From positions 3,924,501 through 3,988,500 of the forward strand of contig NZ_CP128477.1 of assembly GCF_030369675.1 (NCBI RefSeq): 64,000 bases of DNA, read 5' to 3'. Within the stretch, counting starts at the first letter, position 1, and each line of letters starts with the position of its first letter. The stretch is from Peteryoungia algae. Its GTDB lineage: Bacteria > Pseudomonadota > Alphaproteobacteria > Rhizobiales > Rhizobiaceae. This document shows positions 25,988 to 35,360 of this stretch, in pieces. The notes beneath the pieces were generated by a model. That model was not told the DNA's origin, searched no databases, and was given only the letters and a program-made list of their open reading frames with translations. The position numbers and the translations under genes are program-made.

Positions 25988-27304
25988 ATGGCGATCCGGC
26001 GTATGTCCCTCCGCCTGCTGCTATCCGGCCTGACCGTTCTCGCGGTCGGATCGCTTGGCCATGCGCAGACGGTAGATGACACGCTCGAGCCCTATCGGAT
26101 GCTGCGCTCGCTGCAATTCGTCCAGGACACGGTCGTCCGGGGAGATCATTCGGCAGCCGAGATGCAGCGTTTCATGCTCGGCACGATCGACGACCGGCTG
26201 CGCACGGCGGATTCCAAGGTCTATCAGGATCCGCGCAATGTGGATGCTGCCCTCATCTATGCCATGAGCGGCGGCAACCCGGCGACACTCGAATATCTCG
26301 TCGCACGCGACATCGACGGCAATTTCGACAACCGCGTGAGCGACGCGCTTCGCAAGTATCTGAGTGGCAAGGGCACACTGATCGCCAAGAGCCTCGGAGA
26401 CATCGCAAGCGAGTACAAGAACGCCAAGATCGGTCCCTACCTCGCGCTCGTGGCTGGCAACGTCACCTTGACCAAGGATCCCGCAGCCGCATTGAAATTC
26501 TACGACTGGGCACGGCTGACGGCGCCGGGCACCATTGTCGAAGAGGCGGCGCTGCGACGTTCCCTTGCGGTCGCTGTCGATGCCAAGATCGTCGGCAAGG
26601 CCTCGCTCTACGCCAACGGTTATGCACGCCGCTTCCTCTATTCTCCTTACGCCAGCCAGTTCGCGGATCTTTTTGTACGCTTCGTCGTGGAACACTACGA
26701 GGTCTTGAAGCCGCAGGATATCGAGGCGACCCTCGGATACATGGATGTCGACCGGCGTCGGGAAGTCTATCTGCGCGTCGCGCGCGAAGCAGCCATCGCC
26801 GGCCGCAAGGAACTGGCGACGATGGCCTCCGACCAAGCCAGGCTGCTTTCGGGCAGCGAGGAAGGGGCAGACGCGCTCGCCAATCTTTACGGGAGCCTGG
26901 TGGGTGTGCCGACGGAGAACGTCGACGACGCCATGGCTGTCTTGATGCAGATCCCGGAAGAGGCGCTCTCGCCACGTGACAGGGCCTTGCGCCAGGCGGC
27001 CGAGACCGTGGCAAAGCAGGTGCTGCGCAAGCCGCAACCGAGCCCGCCAGTACAACCGACACCGCTCATCGAGCAAGGTGAAAGCCAGGCTGCGGACGCT
27101 GATCCGGATCTCCAGGATCCCTTCGCCCAGCCATCGGAAACGACACCGTTGCCCGTATCTGCGCAGGCCGAGCCCGCCGCAGCCCAAACGACTGTTCCGT
27201 CTGGCGAGCGGGTAAATATCGACCCGGAACTGCGTACCTTTGTCGACTCGGGTCGATCCAAGCTCGACGCCATTGACGATCTTCTCAAGAAAGAAGGCCC
27301 ATGA
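25988..27304 (+). CDS. motC: Periplasmic motility protein MotC
   Basis: 438 residues with a signal peptide (about residues 1-26, SLGHAQ). The mature protein is helical through about residue 340 and ends in a Pro/Gln/Ala-rich segment followed by a short conserved tail (NIDPELRTFVDSGRSKLDAIDDLL). In S. meliloti MotC is a periplasmic protein essential for rotation that interacts with MotB and depends on MotE. Its stop overlaps the fliK start (ATGA). The family is confined largely to rhizobia and close relatives. Confidence 0.92.
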   Translation: MAIRRMSLRLLLSGLTVLAVGSLGHAQTVDDTLEPYRMLRSLQFVQDTVVRGDHSAAEMQRFMLGTIDDRLRTADSKVYQDPRNVDAALIYAMSGGNPATLEYLVARDIDGNFDNRVSDALRKYLSGKGTLIAKSLGDIASEYKNAKIGPYLALVAGNVTLTKDPAAALKFYDWARLTAPGTIVEEAALRRSLAVAVDAKIVGKASLYANGYARRFLYSPYASQFADLFVRFVVEHYEVLKPQDIEATLGYMDVDRRREVYLRVAREAAIAGRKELATMASDQARLLSGSEEGADALANLYGSLVGVPTENVDDAMAVLMQIPEEALSPRDRALRQAAETVAKQVLRKPQPSPPVQPTPLIEQGESQAADADPDLQDPFAQPSETTPLPVSAQAEPAAAQTTVPSGERVNIDPELRTFVDSGRSKLDAIDDLLKKEGP

Positions 27305-28686
27305 CCATGATGGACGCACTCTCAGCCCCCAGATTACCGGACAGTGCCGCATCGACAGGTCACGCCCGCAGCGACAAAGCCGAAGATGGCGGCAGTTTCT
27401 CCAAGGTCCTGTCGAGTTCAGGCGAAAAGGATCGCGGTGCGCGCGACAAGGAGACCGCCGCCGACGAGCCGGCCGAGGTTGAGGTCACGGATGCCGCGAA
27501 GGCCAAGGCCAAGCGCCCGCTGATCGACATCGGCAACACACTCGCAACCGAACTCGAGGGGCTGCCCGACGATATCTCGGTGGATGAACTGGCCCGGCTC
27601 CTGGCAGCGGTGCGAGCCAAGGGCAAGGACAAAAACGGTGATGCACCCTCGATCGAGATCGAGGGGCTCGATCCGAAGCTGAAGGCAGAGCTTGCCAAAG
27701 TCGTGGCGGCCGTCCGTGACAAGAAGGTTTCTGAGGGCGAGCAGACAACGGCAGATCCCGGTTCGGCGGACGACGTCCAGGCCGATACGCAGACCCCCGA
27801 TCTCATCGACCTGCTCAAATTGCTGGCCGGCGGTGACGCTGTGAAGTCGGGTCTTGATGACGTCAAGGCGACGAGCGAGAAGACCGACAAGGACGACCCG
27901 AAGCTGAAGATGGCGGATGCTTTGCTCATTCATGCGGTTGCCGGTGACCAGGCGGACGCGTCCGACTCGGAAGGCGGACGGTCCGACGGAGAGCGGGATT
28001 TCCGCTTTGTCAGGGCGGACGGCAAGGGGCAGCCGCTCCTGCTGCGTGGTGAGGGCAAAAACGGTCCCGAACAGTCCGAGCAAAAGGCGGTCGAGACGGT
28101 CAACGTCATCGACAGCCGCCGCTACATTGCCCCGGTTTCGACCACCAATGCAGCGTCGATTACCGCTGCCATGATCGGTGATGGCGAATGGGTTTCGGCC
28201 ATGTCGCCGGGGTCGGAGCTTGCCAATGCTGCAGCCCAGTCCAGTCAGGGTAAGGTCGTGCACACGCTCAAACTCCAGATGACACCGATCGAGCTCGGCA
28301 GCGTCACGGCGACCCTGCGCCTCTCGGGCGAGGAGCTCAGCGTGCAATTGACGGTCGACAACCCGGCGGCCCTGCGCCAGCTGACCAATGACCAGACCGA
28401 CATCCTCAAGGCGCTGCGCGCACAGGGGCTCGTTGTGGATCAGGTTCAGGTGAACATGCAGGTCGCCTCGACCGATCGCAGCGCCGACAGCGGCCAGAAC
28501 GCCTCCCAGGGCCAGCAATCCGGCCAGCAGGCCTCCCAGCCGGGAAACCAAGGTGGAAGTGAACGGCAGCAGCGTGGCGAAACGGCAGGAAACGGAGCGA
28601 GGGCAGGAGATGGGCGCGTGGTTCAGGCGAAGGATACTGCAGCTTCCGACGCTGGCGGTTCTCGCGCTGGTCAGCTTTATCTCTGA
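27301..28686 (+). CDS. fliK: Flagellar hook-length control protein FliK (formerly MotD)
   Basis: 461 residues. FliK measures hook length and triggers the FlhB specificity switch. The N-terminal two thirds are low-complexity (Ser, Asp, Lys, Ala) as expected of a secreted ruler. The C-terminal domain shows the Flg_hook pattern: LQMTPIELGSVTATLRLSGEELSVQLTV (about 325-350) followed by LRAQGLVVDQVQVNM. A Gln/Gly/Ser-rich tail closes it. The last 77 bases overlap the start of the next gene in another frame. Confidence 0.9.
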   Translation: MTMMDALSAPRLPDSAASTGHARSDKAEDGGSFSKVLSSSGEKDRGARDKETAADEPAEVEVTDAAKAKAKRPLIDIGNTLATELEGLPDDISVDELARLLAAVRAKGKDKNGDAPSIEIEGLDPKLKAELAKVVAAVRDKKVSEGEQTTADPGSADDVQADTQTPDLIDLLKLLAGGDAVKSGLDDVKATSEKTDKDDPKLKMADALLIHAVAGDQADASDSEGGRSDGERDFRFVRADGKGQPLLLRGEGKNGPEQSEQKAVETVNVIDSRRYIAPVSTTNAASITAAMIGDGEWVSAMSPGSELANAAAQSSQGKVVHTLKLQMTPIELGSVTATLRLSGEELSVQLTVDNPAALRQLTNDQTDILKALRAQGLVVDQVQVNMQVASTDRSADSGQNASQGQQSGQQASQPGNQGGSERQQRGETAGNGARAGDGRVVQAKDTAASDAGGSRAGQLYL

Positions 28687-29191
28687 GGCTGAAGCCAGCC
28701 GCGGTGCCTGTGAAGGTGCCATCAGCGCTGCAGCGGCCAAATATGGTATTCCTGAAGGCATCCTCTACTCGGTCGGTCTGACGGAGACCGGGCGCAAGGG
28801 GAGCCTGCAGCCCTATGCTATGAACGTTGAGGGTAAGGCGCACTATTTCGATGGCCTGGAAGATGCCTTGCAAGCCTTTCAGAGCGCCAGACAAGGTGGG
28901 GCGGTTCTGATCGATGTGGGTTGCATGCAGATCAACCAGCACTTCCACGGGGAGCATTTCACCAGCGTCGAAGCCATGTTCGATCCGAGGCGCAATGTGG
29001 AATATGCTGCCCGCTTCCTCAGCGATCTGCATGGTCGTCACGAGACCTGGACGATGGCAGTCGCGCGCTACCATGCGGGGCCGAACAATGACCCCGCGCA
29101 AAAGCGCTATGTCTGTCGCGTGATTGCCAATCTCGTCGCCACGGGCTACGGAAACTGGACACCTAATGCGCGACAATTTTGTGGTGAATAA
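28610..29191 (+). CDS. Lytic transglycosylase of the flagellar cluster
   Basis: 193 residues from the ATG at 28610, which has CAGGAG upstream; the start lies inside fliK. A signal peptide (about 1-30) leads to a single SLT domain: GIPEGILYSVGLTETG contains the catalytic glutamate, followed by DVGCMQINQHFHG and AVARYHAGPNN. It cleaves peptidoglycan in the periplasm. FlgJ of this cluster lacks a muramidase domain, so this enzyme is the likely partner that opens the wall for the rod. Same place as the unnamed SMc03045-type gene in Sinorhizobium. Confidence 0.88.
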   Translation: MGAWFRRRILQLPTLAVLALVSFISEAEASRGACEGAISAAAAKYGIPEGILYSVGLTETGRKGSLQPYAMNVEGKAHYFDGLEDALQAFQSARQGGAVLIDVGCMQINQHFHGEHFTSVEAMFDPRRNVEYAARFLSDLHGRHETWTMAVARYHAGPNNDPAQKRYVCRVIANLVATGYGNWTPNARQFCGE

Positions 29192-29365
29192 CAATCTCTG
29201 ATTGATTGACAGCCTTGATTGTGCCGATTTGCCAAATGTGGCAACACTGCGATGAACAAGGCGCTGGCAAGACCTTGTGCGAAGCTTGCGTTAACTTTTC
29301 CACCGGAAATTTGTGCCAGATCCACCCACTGGATACTATATCTAGTTCAAATCGGCACCGAATGG

Positions 29366-29380
29366 TTAATCAATCGTTAA
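29366..29380 (+). promoter_or_regulatory. CtrA-type box upstream of rem
   Basis: TTAATCAATCGTTAA is TTAA-N7-TTAA and is followed nine bases later by a third TTAA. It lies about 95 bases ahead of rem, in a 280-base gap that otherwise holds only AT-rich sequence. Confidence 0.5.
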
Positions 29381-29471
29381 TTACTATGGTTAAGTTCTCC
29401 TAGTTGTTCATGAATCCCCCGATTCGTACCCATGGTGCATCGAAACACCACACTGATTCGGAGGCGGCTGA

Positions 29472-30143
29472 ATGATCGTCGTGGTAGATGAGCGTGAGCT
29501 CGTGAAAGACGGATACACATCACTATTTGGGCGCGAGGGAATTCCCTCGACCGGATTCGACCCTCGCGAGTTCGGCGAATGGGTCAATACGGCGGCAGAC
29601 AGCGACATCGCTGCCGTCGAAGCATTCCTGCTTGGCCAGGGCGAGCACACCCTGGAATTGCCGAGGGCGATCCGTGACCGGACGCAGGCGCCGGTGATCG
29701 CTGTAAGCGATCAACCTTCCCTCGAGGCCACTCTGGCACTGTTCGACTGCGGCGTCGACGATGTCGTGCGCAAGCCTGTTCATCCGCGGGAGATCCTGGC
29801 GCGTGCCGCCGCGATCCGTCGTCGTCTGCGGGCTATCACCAACTTCACCGAAATCGGACCGATCAAGGTGTTTTCCGACGGTCGCGATCCCGAGATCGCT
29901 GGCGGTCCCTTCCCGCTGCCGCGCCGCGAGCGCCGCATCCTGGAATATTTGGTCTCCAACCGCGGTCGTCGCGTTTCAAAGACCCAGATCTTCAACGCGA
30001 TCTATGGCATTTTCGATGAGGAAGTCGAAGAAAACGTCGTTGAAAGCCACATCTCCAAGCTGCGCAAGAAGCTGCGCAAGAAGCTCGGTTTCGATCCCGT
30101 CGATTCCAAACGCTTCCTCGGCTACTGCATCGACTGGAGCTGA
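29472..30143 (+). CDS. rem: Flagellar transcription activator Rem (OmpR family)
   Basis: 223 residues. Rem is the second-level activator in the Sinorhizobium flagellar cascade, itself under VisNR. The C-terminal winged helix (about 125-222) carries [31 protein letters not shown] and the recognition helix [13 protein letters not shown]. The N-terminal part folds like a receiver domain but has no aspartate where the phosphoryl-accepting residue should be ([10 protein letters not shown] near 52-61), so control by phosphorylation is unlikely. Single-gene unit, followed by a terminator, with a CtrA-type box upstream. Confidence 0.92.
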   Translation: MIVVVDERELVKDGYTSLFGREGIPSTGFDPREFGEWVNTAADSDIAAVEAFLLGQGEHTLELPRAIRDRTQAPVIAVSDQPSLEATLALFDCGVDDVVRKPVHPREILARAAAIRRRLRAITNFTEIGPIKVFSDGRDPEIAGGPFPLPRRERRILEYLVSNRGRRVSKTQIFNAIYGIFDEEVEENVVESHISKLRKKLRKKLGFDPVDSKRFLGYCIDWS

Positions 30144-30154
30144 TTTCGACACCG

Positions 30155-30183
30155 CGGCCGCCCTTGTGCGGCCGTAGTTTTTT
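30155..30183 (+). terminator. Terminator after rem
   Basis: A seven-pair GC stem (CGGCCGC / GCGGCCG) with a six-base loop is followed by TAG and TTTTTT. Confidence 0.85.
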
Positions 30184-30230
30184 CGGCGTGACGCGGCGGA
30201 AAAACAGCGGGGCTTTCCAGCCAGACAGCT

Positions 30231-30252
30231 TCACGCAAGGCCCACCTCATAC
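30231..30252 (+). promoter_or_regulatory. Shared flagellar promoter element upstream of flgE
   Basis: TCACGCAAG, ten bases and TAC lie 34 bases ahead of the flgE start. The nine-base box is identical to that of motA. Confidence 0.6.
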
Positions 30253-30285
30253 TCTCCCCATTGACTACAAAACGAGGATTTTGAC

Positions 30286-31491
30286 ATGAGCCTTTACGGA
30301 ACCATGCGAACGGGTGTCTCCGGCATGAATGCCCAGTCGAACCGGCTGAGCACTGTCGCTGACAACATCGCCAATTCCAGCACCGTCGGCTACAAGAAGG
30401 CCTCGGTGCAATTTTCGTCCATGATTCTGCCGGCCACGAACGGCGCCTACAATTCTGGCGGTGTCGAGACGGATGTCCGTTACTCGATCTCGAGCCAGGG
30501 TACCTTCAGCTACACCACCTCGACGACTGACCTCGCGATCAACGGCGACGGCTTCTTCATCGTCAAGGGTGACGACGGTACCCCTTACATGACCCGCGCT
30601 GGCTCCTTCGTCCTGCAGGAGGATGGTACGCTGAAGAATACGGCGGGCTATACGCTTCAGGGATACGAGTACGATTCGACTGCCGATCCGACCATCGTCG
30701 TCAACGGCTTCGATGGCCTTGAGCCAGTGGACCTTTCGGGCTCCGGCATCTCTGCTGTCGCATCGACCACGGGCGCCCTGAACGTCAATCTGCCGAATTC
30801 GCTGGCTGTTGGCGAGCAAAAGACCACGTCCTTGAAAGTCTATGACAGCCAGGGGACGAGCCGACTCATCACGTTCACCTATGAGAAGACCGCGGACAAT
30901 TTCTGGACTGTTGAGGCTGTCGAGGCCGATGGCCTTACGAATGTCGTGCCTGCAACTGTCCTCGAATTCGATGCCAACGGCAATCTGGTCAACCCAGTTC
31001 CGCCGGAGTTGACCATCGGGACCTACCCGGTTGGCGGCGCCACGGTAGAGAACATCACCCTCGACATCGGCAATACGACCCAGCTCGCCTCCGACTTCTC
31101 GGTCGAAGAAGGCGAAGTCAACGGTAACGCCGCTTCGAAGGTCAAGGGCTACGAGATCGACGACAAGGGCATTGTCTCGATCGCCTACGAGAACGGCGAC
31201 CTGGTGCCGAAGTTCCGCGTTGCTCTCGCAAGCGTCCAGAGCCCGGACAACCTCAATCCGGTGGCCGGCAACATGTACACCCAGTCGAACGATTCGGGTG
31301 TCGTCATCCTCGGCTACGCCGGGTCGAGCGGCTTCGGTACAATCCTGTCCGGTGCCCTCGAAGACTCCAACGTGGACGTCGCTGAAGAGCTTACGGCCAT
31401 GATCGAGTCACAGCGGAATTACACCGCAAACTCCAAGGTTTTCCAGACGGGCTCCGAGTTGATGGAAGTCCTGGTCAACCTGAAGAGATAA
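30286..31491 (+). CDS. flgE: Flagellar hook protein FlgE
   Basis: 401 residues. FlgE polymerises into the hook. The N-terminal motif (MRTGVSGMNAQSNRLSTVADNIANSST) and the C-terminal LEDSNVDVAEELTAMIESQRNYTANSKVFQT segment are family marks; the centre (about 120-330) is the variable surface domain with DGDGFFIV-type motif near 85. It heads the flgE-flgK-flgL-flaF-flbT-flgD-fliQ operon, is preceded by its own promoter element, and is followed by flgK 21 bases on. Confidence 0.96.
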   Translation: MSLYGTMRTGVSGMNAQSNRLSTVADNIANSSTVGYKKASVQFSSMILPATNGAYNSGGVETDVRYSISSQGTFSYTTSTTDLAINGDGFFIVKGDDGTPYMTRAGSFVLQEDGTLKNTAGYTLQGYEYDSTADPTIVVNGFDGLEPVDLSGSGISAVASTTGALNVNLPNSLAVGEQKTTSLKVYDSQGTSRLITFTYEKTADNFWTVEAVEADGLTNVVPATVLEFDANGNLVNPVPPELTIGTYPVGGATVENITLDIGNTTQLASDFSVEEGEVNGNAASKVKGYEIDDKGIVSIAYENGDLVPKFRVALASVQSPDNLNPVAGNMYTQSNDSGVVILGYAGSSGFGTILSGALEDSNVDVAEELTAMIESQRNYTANSKVFQTGSELMEVLVNLKR

Positions 31492-31512
31492 TCGAAAGAG
31501 TGGGTTAGTCCT

Positions 31513-32967
31513 ATGTCGCTTGCATCGTCGCTCAATACGGCCAACTCGATTTTCCGGAACACGGCTCAGCAGACCTCCGTGATTTCGACGAACATCGCCA
31601 ACACCGGTAACGAAAACTATGTTCGCCGTGATGCAGTGGTGGTGCAGACCGTTTACGGTTTCTCGAGTGTACAGAACGAGCGGTCGCAGCAGATGGCCCT
31701 GTTGCGGCAGATGTCATCCTCGACTGCGCAGCAAAGTGCGCAGTCGACGCTGCTCGACGGACTGACCACGCTTTCCGATGCGCTCGGCGGCAACGACTAC
31801 GAACTGTCGCCGTCGGCCTATCTCGCCAATCTTCAGAGTAGCCTTCAGTCCTTTGCTGCATCGCCGGGCGAATACGCGCTTGCCTCGACGGTCGTGACGG
31901 ACGCGATCGATGTGGTGAACTCGCTCAACAACGCAACCACCACGACGCAGGAGCTCCGTGAAGACACGGATGCGCAGATGTTCGAGCAGGTGGATACGCT
32001 GAACAAGCTGCTCGCCGAGTTCAAGATCGTCAACGACACGGTCGTCAGGCAAACAGCCACCGGCGGCAATGCCGACGACTATCTCGATCGGCGTGACACG
32101 CTCCTCAAGGAGATCTCCGCGATCGTCGGTGTCTCCGTGAACATGCGCGACAACAGCGACATGGTCCTCTACACCTATGATGGCACGACGCTGTTCGAAA
32201 CCGATCCGCGCGAAGTCAGCTTCGTGCGCACCTATACCTACGATTCCACCGTCACCGGCAATGCGATCTACATCGACGGTACGGCAGTGCGGGCGGGTGT
32301 CGGCGGAAACACGGATGGCCAGGGGTCGCTGGCCTCGCTGGTCCAGATCCGCGATGTGATTGCTCCCACGTTCCAGACCCAGCTTGATGAAATTGCGCGT
32401 GGCCTGATCGAAGCCTTCCAGGAAACCGATATTGGTGGCGGTGGTGAACTGCCCGGCCTGTTCACCTGGCCCGGTGGCACGATCCCGGCAACGGGCACCG
32501 TCGAACCTGGTCTCGCCGCCCTCATTCGCGTCAATACGGCGGTACGCTCCGATGCCGGCGGTGATCCGATGCTGATCCGCGACGGTGGCATCAACGGGGC
32601 CACCTATGTCCAGAACGTGGATGGCTCGTCCGGTTACACCGACCTCATCAACGCCTATGTGGACGAGCTGGCGGCCAACCGCAGCTTCTCCGCCGATGCG
32701 GACCTGAAGACCGACGCAAGCGTCCTGTCCTTTGCCAGCAACTCGATCGGCTGGCTCGAAGAGCTGCGGTCGAATGCGACGACGGCCAACGAAAACAAGC
32801 AGGCGCTTTATGAGCGGACCTTCCAGACCTACTCTTCGAAGACGGCCGTCAGCCTCGACGAAGAACTCTCGCTGCTGCTCGATGTAGAGCAGTCCTACAA
32901 GGCCGCGGCCAAGCTCGTCTCCACTGTCGACGAGATGCTGAAGGCCGTTCTCGAAATGGCGGGGTAA
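31513..32967 (+). CDS. flgK: Hook-filament junction protein FlgK (HAP1)
   Basis: 484 residues. FlgK joins hook and filament. The conserved start (ASSLNTANSIFRNTAQQTSVISTNIANTGNENYVR-type region, residues 4-40) and the C-terminal SLDEELSLLLDVEQSYKAAAKLVSTVDEML motif are complete. The middle domain is longer and less conserved. Six bases separate its stop from the flgL ATG at 32974. Confidence 0.95.
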   Translation: MSLASSLNTANSIFRNTAQQTSVISTNIANTGNENYVRRDAVVVQTVYGFSSVQNERSQQMALLRQMSSSTAQQSAQSTLLDGLTTLSDALGGNDYELSPSAYLANLQSSLQSFAASPGEYALASTVVTDAIDVVNSLNNATTTTQELREDTDAQMFEQVDTLNKLLAEFKIVNDTVVRQTATGGNADDYLDRRDTLLKEISAIVGVSVNMRDNSDMVLYTYDGTTLFETDPREVSFVRTYTYDSTVTGNAIYIDGTAVRAGVGGNTDGQGSLASLVQIRDVIAPTFQTQLDEIARGLIEAFQETDIGGGGELPGLFTWPGGTIPATGTVEPGLAALIRVNTAVRSDAGGDPMLIRDGGINGATYVQNVDGSSGYTDLINAYVDELAANRSFSADADLKTDASVLSFASNSIGWLEELRSNATTANENKQALYERTFQTYSSKTAVSLDEELSLLLDVEQSYKAAAKLVSTVDEMLKAVLEMAG

Positions 32968-32973
32968 TCATTG

Positions 32974-34038
32974 ATGTCGACGGCCAGCGTATCCAATCTC
33001 TCGACCCAGACATCCATGCGCCTGACGATCAGGCAGGCGCAGAATGAACTTCTGAAGGCGCAGCAGGAAGTCAGCACCGGTTTTTACGCCGATATCGGCG
33101 CGGAGCTGGGCAGCAAGACATCGACGGTTGTCGACCTCAATCGCGAGAGCCTGCGGCTGACCTCGATGATCAACAACAATTCGATCGCGACCCAGCGGCT
33201 TTCGGCCTCTCAGGAAGCGCTGAAGCAGATGGCGACCGCTGCGGAAGAGATGAACAACGCGTTGATCACGATCTCCGGATCGTCCAACAGCGACACGATC
33301 AACACGACGGTCATGACCGTGTCGAACTCACTGTCGACGATGACCAGCATGGCCAATCAGGCCGCCAACGGCGAATTCCTGTTTTCCGGCATCAATACCG
33401 ACGTCAAGCCGATCCAGGAATACACCGACACATCTCCTGCAAAGATCGCCTTCGATGCCGCCTTTACCACCTACTTCGGCTTTCCGCCGACAGATACTGT
33501 TGGCACGGCAACGATCGCCGCCAGCGGCGCGGCCCCGAGCATGGAAGATTTCATCGGCTCCGTGCTTGAGCCAATGTACACCGGAGCCGATTGGAATACG
33601 GATTGGTCGAACGCCACAGACCAGGCGATGACAAGCAGGATCTCCCAGTCGGAGACGGTCCAGACCTCGACGTCGGCCAATGAAAATGGGTTTCGTTACT
33701 TCGCGCTCGCAGCCATCGTGACAAAGGAACTGATGACGATTGGCGCTCCCGCCAATGCAGTCTCCGTCGCGATCAACAAGGCCATTGATTACACCGGTCG
33801 CGCGATTTCGGGCATCAACGCCACCCGCTCTGAACTCGGTCTATCGGAAAACCGCGTCGAGAAGGCAGATGCCTCGCTGAGGATCCAGGTCGATATCATT
33901 GAGACCAGCCTGTCGAGCAAGATTGAAGTAGATGCGTACGAAGCCTCGACTCGCGTTAACTCTCTGCTTTCCATGGTGGAAGCATCTTACACCCTGACCG
34001 CGAGGATCCAGGGCTTGAGCCTTGTCAACTACCTTTGA
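32974..34038 (+). CDS. flgL: Hook-filament junction protein FlgL (HAP3)
   Basis: 354 residues from the ATG at 32974 (a TTG at 32971 adds one residue and is ignored). FlgL is the second junction protein between hook and filament. It has flagellin-like terminal helices (STQTSMRLTIRQAQNELLKAQQEVSTG near 10-40, and the C-terminal ASTRVNSLLSMVEASYTLTARIQGLSLVNYL), with a distinct centre. It follows flgK closely and precedes the flagellin regulators flaF and flbT. Confidence 0.94.
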   Translation: MSTASVSNLSTQTSMRLTIRQAQNELLKAQQEVSTGFYADIGAELGSKTSTVVDLNRESLRLTSMINNNSIATQRLSASQEALKQMATAAEEMNNALITISGSSNSDTINTTVMTVSNSLSTMTSMANQAANGEFLFSGINTDVKPIQEYTDTSPAKIAFDAAFTTYFGFPPTDTVGTATIAASGAAPSMEDFIGSVLEPMYTGADWNTDWSNATDQAMTSRISQSETVQTSTSANENGFRYFALAAIVTKELMTIGAPANAVSVAINKAIDYTGRAISGINATRSELGLSENRVEKADASLRIQVDIIETSLSSKIEVDAYEASTRVNSLLSMVEASYTLTARIQGLSLVNYL

Positions 34039-34074
34039 TGAGCAAAGGGTGAAATGAAACTGAAGGGCAACTGA

Positions 34075-34422
34075 ATGTACCAGTTCTCATATGCCGAAAT
34101 TATGGAAGATGGCGTCGCCGACGCCAAGGAGCGTGAACGGCAGGCCCTTGACCGTTGCATCCAGCTTCTGAGCGCCGCACGGGAGAAGAAGGGTTATTCC
34201 CGCGAGGCGATCGAGGCTCTGTTCTATACTCGCCGGGTCTGGGTCCGGCTGATCGAAGATCTGCAAAACCCCGAAAACCAGTTGGGCGAGGAAGTCCGCG
34301 CCAACCTGATTTCCATCGCCATCTGGATTTTGAAAGAGTGTGACCGGATCCGCAAGCGCGAGTCGGAAAACTTCCAGGGCATCATCGACGTGACAACCAT
34401 CATCAGGGATGGACTTAAATGA
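34075..34422 (+). CDS. flaF: Flagellin synthesis regulator FlaF
   Basis: 115 residues, a small helical cytoplasmic protein. FlaF and FlbT are an alphaproteobacterial pair: FlaF promotes flagellin translation or secretion and FlbT holds it back, as shown in Caulobacter and Brucella. Family marks are the N-terminal [24 protein letters not shown] and the middle [17 protein letters not shown]. Its stop overlaps the flbT start (ATGA). Confidence 0.93.
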   Translation: MYQFSYAEIMEDGVADAKERERQALDRCIQLLSAAREKKGYSREAIEALFYTRRVWVRLIEDLQNPENQLGEEVRANLISIAIWILKECDRIRKRESENFQGIIDVTTIIRDGLK

Positions 34423-34868
34423 AGAGCACTTTGCGCATCTCGCTCAAGTCGGGCGAACGTATTTTTATCAACGGAGCGGTTCTGCGCGTCGACCGCAAGG
34501 TTGCCCTCGAGTTCCTGAACGATGTGACCTTCCTGCTCGAGAACCACGTTCTGCAGCCGGAACAGGCGACCACGCCCCTGCGTCAGCTCTACTTCATCGC
34601 CCAGATGATGCTGATCAATCCGGAAGGCAAGGACCAGTCGCTCGCGATGTTCCGCAAGTCGGTGATCATGCTGCTGTCGTGCTTCGAGAACGAAGAAATT
34701 CTCGCTGAACTGAAGCGCATCGACGGCATGGTGTCGTCAGGCCGAGCTTTCGACGCGCTGAAAGCGATCCGCCAACTCTATCCGATTGAAGACCGTATCC
34801 TGAACAATCAGGAAATGGCGCCGGCAACGATCGAGCAGATCCGCAAGGAGATCGCACCATGGCGGTAG
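34419..34868 (+). CDS. flbT: Flagellin mRNA regulator FlbT
   Basis: 149 residues. FlbT binds the 5' leader of flagellin mRNA in Caulobacter and lowers its translation or stability until the hook is complete. The family start [23 protein letters not shown] and the middle [12 protein letters not shown] [14 protein letters not shown] are present. It overlaps flaF by four bases and flgD by ten. The paired hairpins before flaA, flaB and flaD are candidate targets. Confidence 0.94.
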   Translation: MKSTLRISLKSGERIFINGAVLRVDRKVALEFLNDVTFLLENHVLQPEQATTPLRQLYFIAQMMLINPEGKDQSLAMFRKSVIMLLSCFENEEILAELKRIDGMVSSGRAFDALKAIRQLYPIEDRILNNQEMAPATIEQIRKEIAPWR

Positions 34869-35302
34869 ACAGTGTAGCCGCCACCACTGCGGCCACGACA
34901 TCGTCGGCCAGCAGCAGCACGGCGAGCCAGGCTGCCGCGAAGGCATCGATCGATTACGATAGCTTCCTGAAGCTTCTGATCGCGCAGATGAAGAACCAGG
35001 ACCCGACCGATCCGATGGATGCCAGCGAGCAGATTGCGCAGCTGGCGACCTTCTCGCAGGTCGAGCAGTCGATCCAGATGAACTCGAACCTCGAGACTCT
35101 CATCACCGGAAACGCCCTGACGAATGCCTCCTCCTACATCGGCAAGACGATCACCAGTGCCGATGAAAAGACCACCGGCGTCGTGGCCTCTGTGCGCGTC
35201 TATACGGACACGATGGTCGCGACGACAACCGACGGCAAGGAAATCCCGATTGTGGTTGGCGTTCGCGTCGGCACAGCAAGCACCACGACGACCGACTCCT
35301 GA
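34859..35302 (+). CDS. flgD: Hook cap protein FlgD
   Basis: 147 residues. FlgD caps the growing hook. Only the conserved N-terminal part is long ([25 protein letters not shown], residues 32-56, then [10 protein letters not shown]); the C-terminal fibronectin/TTDN-type domains of the 230-residue enteric protein are missing, as is usual in rhizobia. Its start overlaps flbT by ten bases. A hairpin (35312-35350) separates it from fliQ. Confidence 0.92.
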   Translation: MAVDSVAATTAATTSSASSSTASQAAAKASIDYDSFLKLLIAQMKNQDPTDPMDASEQIAQLATFSQVEQSIQMNSNLETLITGNALTNASSYIGKTITSADEKTTGVVASVRVYTDTMVATTTDGKEIPIVVGVRVGTASTTTTDS

Positions 35303-35311
35303 TATGCTAGG

Positions 35312-35350
35312 CCTTTCGGAGTGGAGGGTATGATTCGCCGCTCCGAAAGG
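35312..35350 (+). promoter_or_regulatory. Hairpin covering the fliQ ribosome site
   Basis: A perfect ten-pair stem (CCTTTCGGAG at 35312-35321 and CTCCGAAAGG at 35341-35350) encloses a 19-base loop. The right arm ends in GAAAGG, the likely ribosome site of fliQ (ATG at 35361). There is no T-run, so translation control is more likely than termination. Confidence 0.6.
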
Positions 35351-35360
35351 ATATCGTCTC

